Source: an uncultured Christensenellaceae bacterium | Lineage (GTDB): Bacteria; Bacillota_A; Clostridia; Christensenellales; UBA3700 | NCBI GenBank assembly: GCA_944381335.1 | Contig: CALWKT010000091.1 | Location: 1-7,062 of the forward strand | Length of the DNA: 7,062 bases | Reading direction: 5' to 3' | In this document: positions 5,664-7,062 of the stretch, one piece after another | Position numbering within the stretch: the stretch's first letter is position 1 | Layout: each line of letters opens with the position of its first letter | Program-made: the position numbers and the translations under genes | The notes under the pieces: model-generated | The model's input: only the letters and a program-made list of their open reading frames with translations | Databases searched by the model: none | What the model was told of the DNA's origin: nothing

Positions 5664-6149
5664 TCAGACGAGCGTGATCGCCACGTCGAAACCGTTGTGT
5701 TGATAGGTTATGTTGTAGATCTCCACCGTGCCTTCGATGTAGTTGCCTTTCAGGTGCACCGTCGCTTCGACGTCAATGCCGAGCACGCTGTTTGCATCCG
5801 CAAGCACGCCTTCTATCTCAAACGCGCCGGTCACTTCTTCATAAGACGTTTTCACGTCTGACTTAAAGTCTGAGAGAGACAGCTTTTTCCCGGCGTTTTC
5901 CGCCGCCTGGATATACGCACAAGCGTCTATCTGCAAGTCCTGAAAATCGCTGTTTCCCACGCCGTCTTTATAGGTATAGACCGTTGTCTCTCCCTGCTTT
6001 ACCGTAACTGCGAGGTCGTTCTGCCCGGCGCAGACGTCGAAAATCTGAGAATATATCTGCTCTTCCGTATTACAAGCGGACAGGAGAACCGCCGCCACCG
6101 TGACGATCGCGACCAACGCGATCGCGAGCATGATTTTTTTATTTTTCAT
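5664..6149 (-). CDS. Small secreted lipoprotein of unknown function
   Basis: The product has 161 residues. The N-terminus is a clear type II signal peptide: basic MKNKK, a hydrophobic stretch (6-22), then lipobox LSAC with the acylated Cys at 26. The mature ~136-residue domain is soluble, acidic and rich in short alternating strands (for example DLAVTVKQGETTVYTY, and the C-terminal GTVEIYNITYQHNGFDVAI) around a more helical middle (ACAYIQAAENAGKKLSLSDF). I do not recognise the family. A GGGAGG (6158-6163) stands 8 nt before the ATG at 6149, fixing the start. The gene overlaps the upstream surface-protein gene by 11 nt (6139-6149) and is followed by its own terminator, so the two form a translationally coupled unit. 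It is predicted to be anchored on the outer face of the membrane beside its partner. An internal Cys (mature part, FDVCAG and DACAY) pair could form a disulfide, which is inference. Confidence 0.88.
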   Translation of the reverse strand: MKNKKIMLAIALVAIVTVAAVLLSACNTEEQIYSQIFDVCAGQNDLAVTVKQGETTVYTYKDGVGNSDFQDLQIDACAYIQAAENAGKKLSLSDFKSDVKTSYEEVTGAFEIEGVLADANSVLGIDVEATVHLKGNYIEGTVEIYNITYQHNGFDVAITLV

Positions 6150-7062
6150 CCTTGAATCCTCCCTTGCGCTTCTTTATTGCCATAGAGCCTATCGCGGCGG
6201 CTCCCACCGCGAGCGACAGACCTCCGACGGAAACGGATATCACCGTAGCGGCGAGTTTCTGATAGCCTGACATCGTTGCGCCTGCCTGCAAAGCCGCCAC
6301 AACGGTCTCTTTTGCCGAGTTCATCAGCTCGTCATACTTCGTTTCGAGCGAACCGACAACCGCCTCGTAGGTGTCGCTCTTTTCGCCCGTCGCGTTATCC
6401 TGCCAGCCGAGTACGACGGCGATCTCGTTTGCGTTGGCGAAACTGACTTCCGCATTCAGATAATTCCTTCCGACATACTCCTCAAGCACGTCGTAAGTGA
6501 TGTTGGCGGTCACTTCTTTAGCCGCGCTTTGATTGTAATTTTCATTCTGCTTATAACGCAGATATACGGTTACGGTTCCCGCGACGTCAACGCTTATCCT
6601 GCCGTCCGCAGCGAGTTGAGAGAAAGTTCCGTTGTCGAAAGAATACTCAACTTCGCTTCTCTCGTTGACCGTGATCTCGATATAGCCGTAGCCCATACGA
6701 GCCGTCGCGTTTACCTCTCTTTCTGCGCGATCGACGGTGATCTCCACGATGACCGCCTCCGCATCGGCATAGTTTTCAAGACCTTTGAGAACGAGCCCGA
6801 CGTTGTAAGTTCCCGCGCCTAGGATGGTCTGACCGCTGTAAATGTTGACATTTTCCGCAAGCGCTTCGTCGCCCGCCACAAGTCCGGTCACGGTATAGCT
6901 GACTGTGTCGACCGGGTTGACGATGCTGCCCGTATACACGATCTTTTCAGCGGACGCATTGATCACGGGCGCAGCCGCCTTTGCGATCGTAAAGGTTGCG
7001 GTCGCAAGCGCGTTGACCTCGTAGTTGCCGCTTCCGACGACCTCAGCCGCCCTGACATAGTA
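6139..7062 (-). CDS. MBG-like repeat surface protein with C-terminal membrane anchor, 3' part (5'-truncated)
   Basis: The frame is open from the window edge to the TAA at 6141-6139, giving 307 residues. The GTG at 6966 is not the real start, since upstream in-frame codons continue the repeat (NYEVNALATATFTIAKA). The order is: end of one beta-rich repeat; a full repeat of about 80 residues running from IVYTGSIVNPVDTVSYTVTG to ENYADAEAVIVEITVDRAE; a different beta module (VEYSFDNGTFSQ, then TVTVYLRYKQNENYNQSAA); a probably helical segment (NAEVSFANANEIAVVLGWQD onward); and a final transmembrane helix (about 270-295) with a basic KKRKGGFKDEK tail. The repeats resemble MBG/Ig-like domains of large Gram-positive surface proteins; the FTI-x-KA linker is typical. 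There is no LPxTG motif, so anchoring is by the membrane helix, with repeats outside. It overlaps the lipoprotein gene by 11 nt. Ligand or adhesion role is unknown. Confidence 0.85.
   Translation of the reverse strand, partial: YYVRAAEVVGSGNYEVNALATATFTIAKAAAPVINASAEKIVYTGSIVNPVDTVSYTVTGLVAGDEALAENVNIYSGQTILGAGTYNVGLVLKGLENYADAEAVIVEITVDRAEREVNATARMGYGYIEITVNERSEVEYSFDNGTFSQLAADGRISVDVAGTVTVYLRYKQNENYNQSAAKEVTANITYDVLEEYVGRNYLNAEVSFANANEIAVVLGWQDNATGEKSDTYEAVVGSLETKYDELMNSAKETVVAALQAGATMSGYQKLAATVISVSVGGLSLAVGAAAIGSMAIKKRKGGFKDEK
6158..6163 (-). promoter_or_regulatory. Ribosome binding site of the lipoprotein gene
   Basis: On the minus strand GGGAGG ends 8 nt before the ATG at 6149 and lies within the last codons (KGGFKDEK) of the upstream surface-protein gene. 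Confidence 0.85.

Overview
The window looks like chromosomal DNA from a Gram-positive-type anaerobe, most plausibly a Bacillota/Clostridia gut lineage. The reasons are strong AGGAGG-type ribosome binding sites, tightly overlapping genes, a lipoprotein-dependent ABC importer of the BMP (basic membrane protein) family, and C-terminally membrane-anchored MBG-like surface proteins. G+C is moderate. The species cannot be named from the sequence.

Positions 1-5117 (+ strand) hold most of one transport operon: the 3' part of a BMP/PnrA-like solute-binding lipoprotein, a double-domain ABC ATPase, and two BPD_transp_2-type permeases. The layout is that of purine-nucleoside importers such as B. subtilis NupNOPQ. 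The binding protein would capture substrate outside, the two permeases form a heterodimeric channel, and the fused ATPase drives import. The three downstream genes are closely linked (gaps or overlaps of +30, -17 and -8 nt), and the operon ends in a strong, probably bidirectional terminator at 5145-5173. Two proteins depart from the family: the ATPase carries about 50 extra basic residues in its first helical subdomain, and the first permease carries a 217-residue C-terminal tail, acidic first and then Lys/Ala-rich like histone H1.

Positions 5223-5600 (- strand) hold a small XRE-type helix-turn-helix gene whose 5' end runs into two near-identical 30-bp double-hairpin repeats. Both are open in the same frame and would read RSLYGCHPVA. 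Their spacers contain a third, sequence-divergent hairpin and shared ATGCCGC/GGTCACA motifs. This is the most unusual structure in the window and resembles a small palindromic repeat family that has invaded a gene start.

Positions 5617-7062 (- strand) hold a two-gene unit: the 3' part of an MBG-like repeat surface protein with a C-terminal transmembrane anchor, overlapping by 11 nt a small lipoprotein of unknown function, followed by its own terminator at 5617-5642. No tRNA, rRNA, CRISPR array or insertion sequence was seen.
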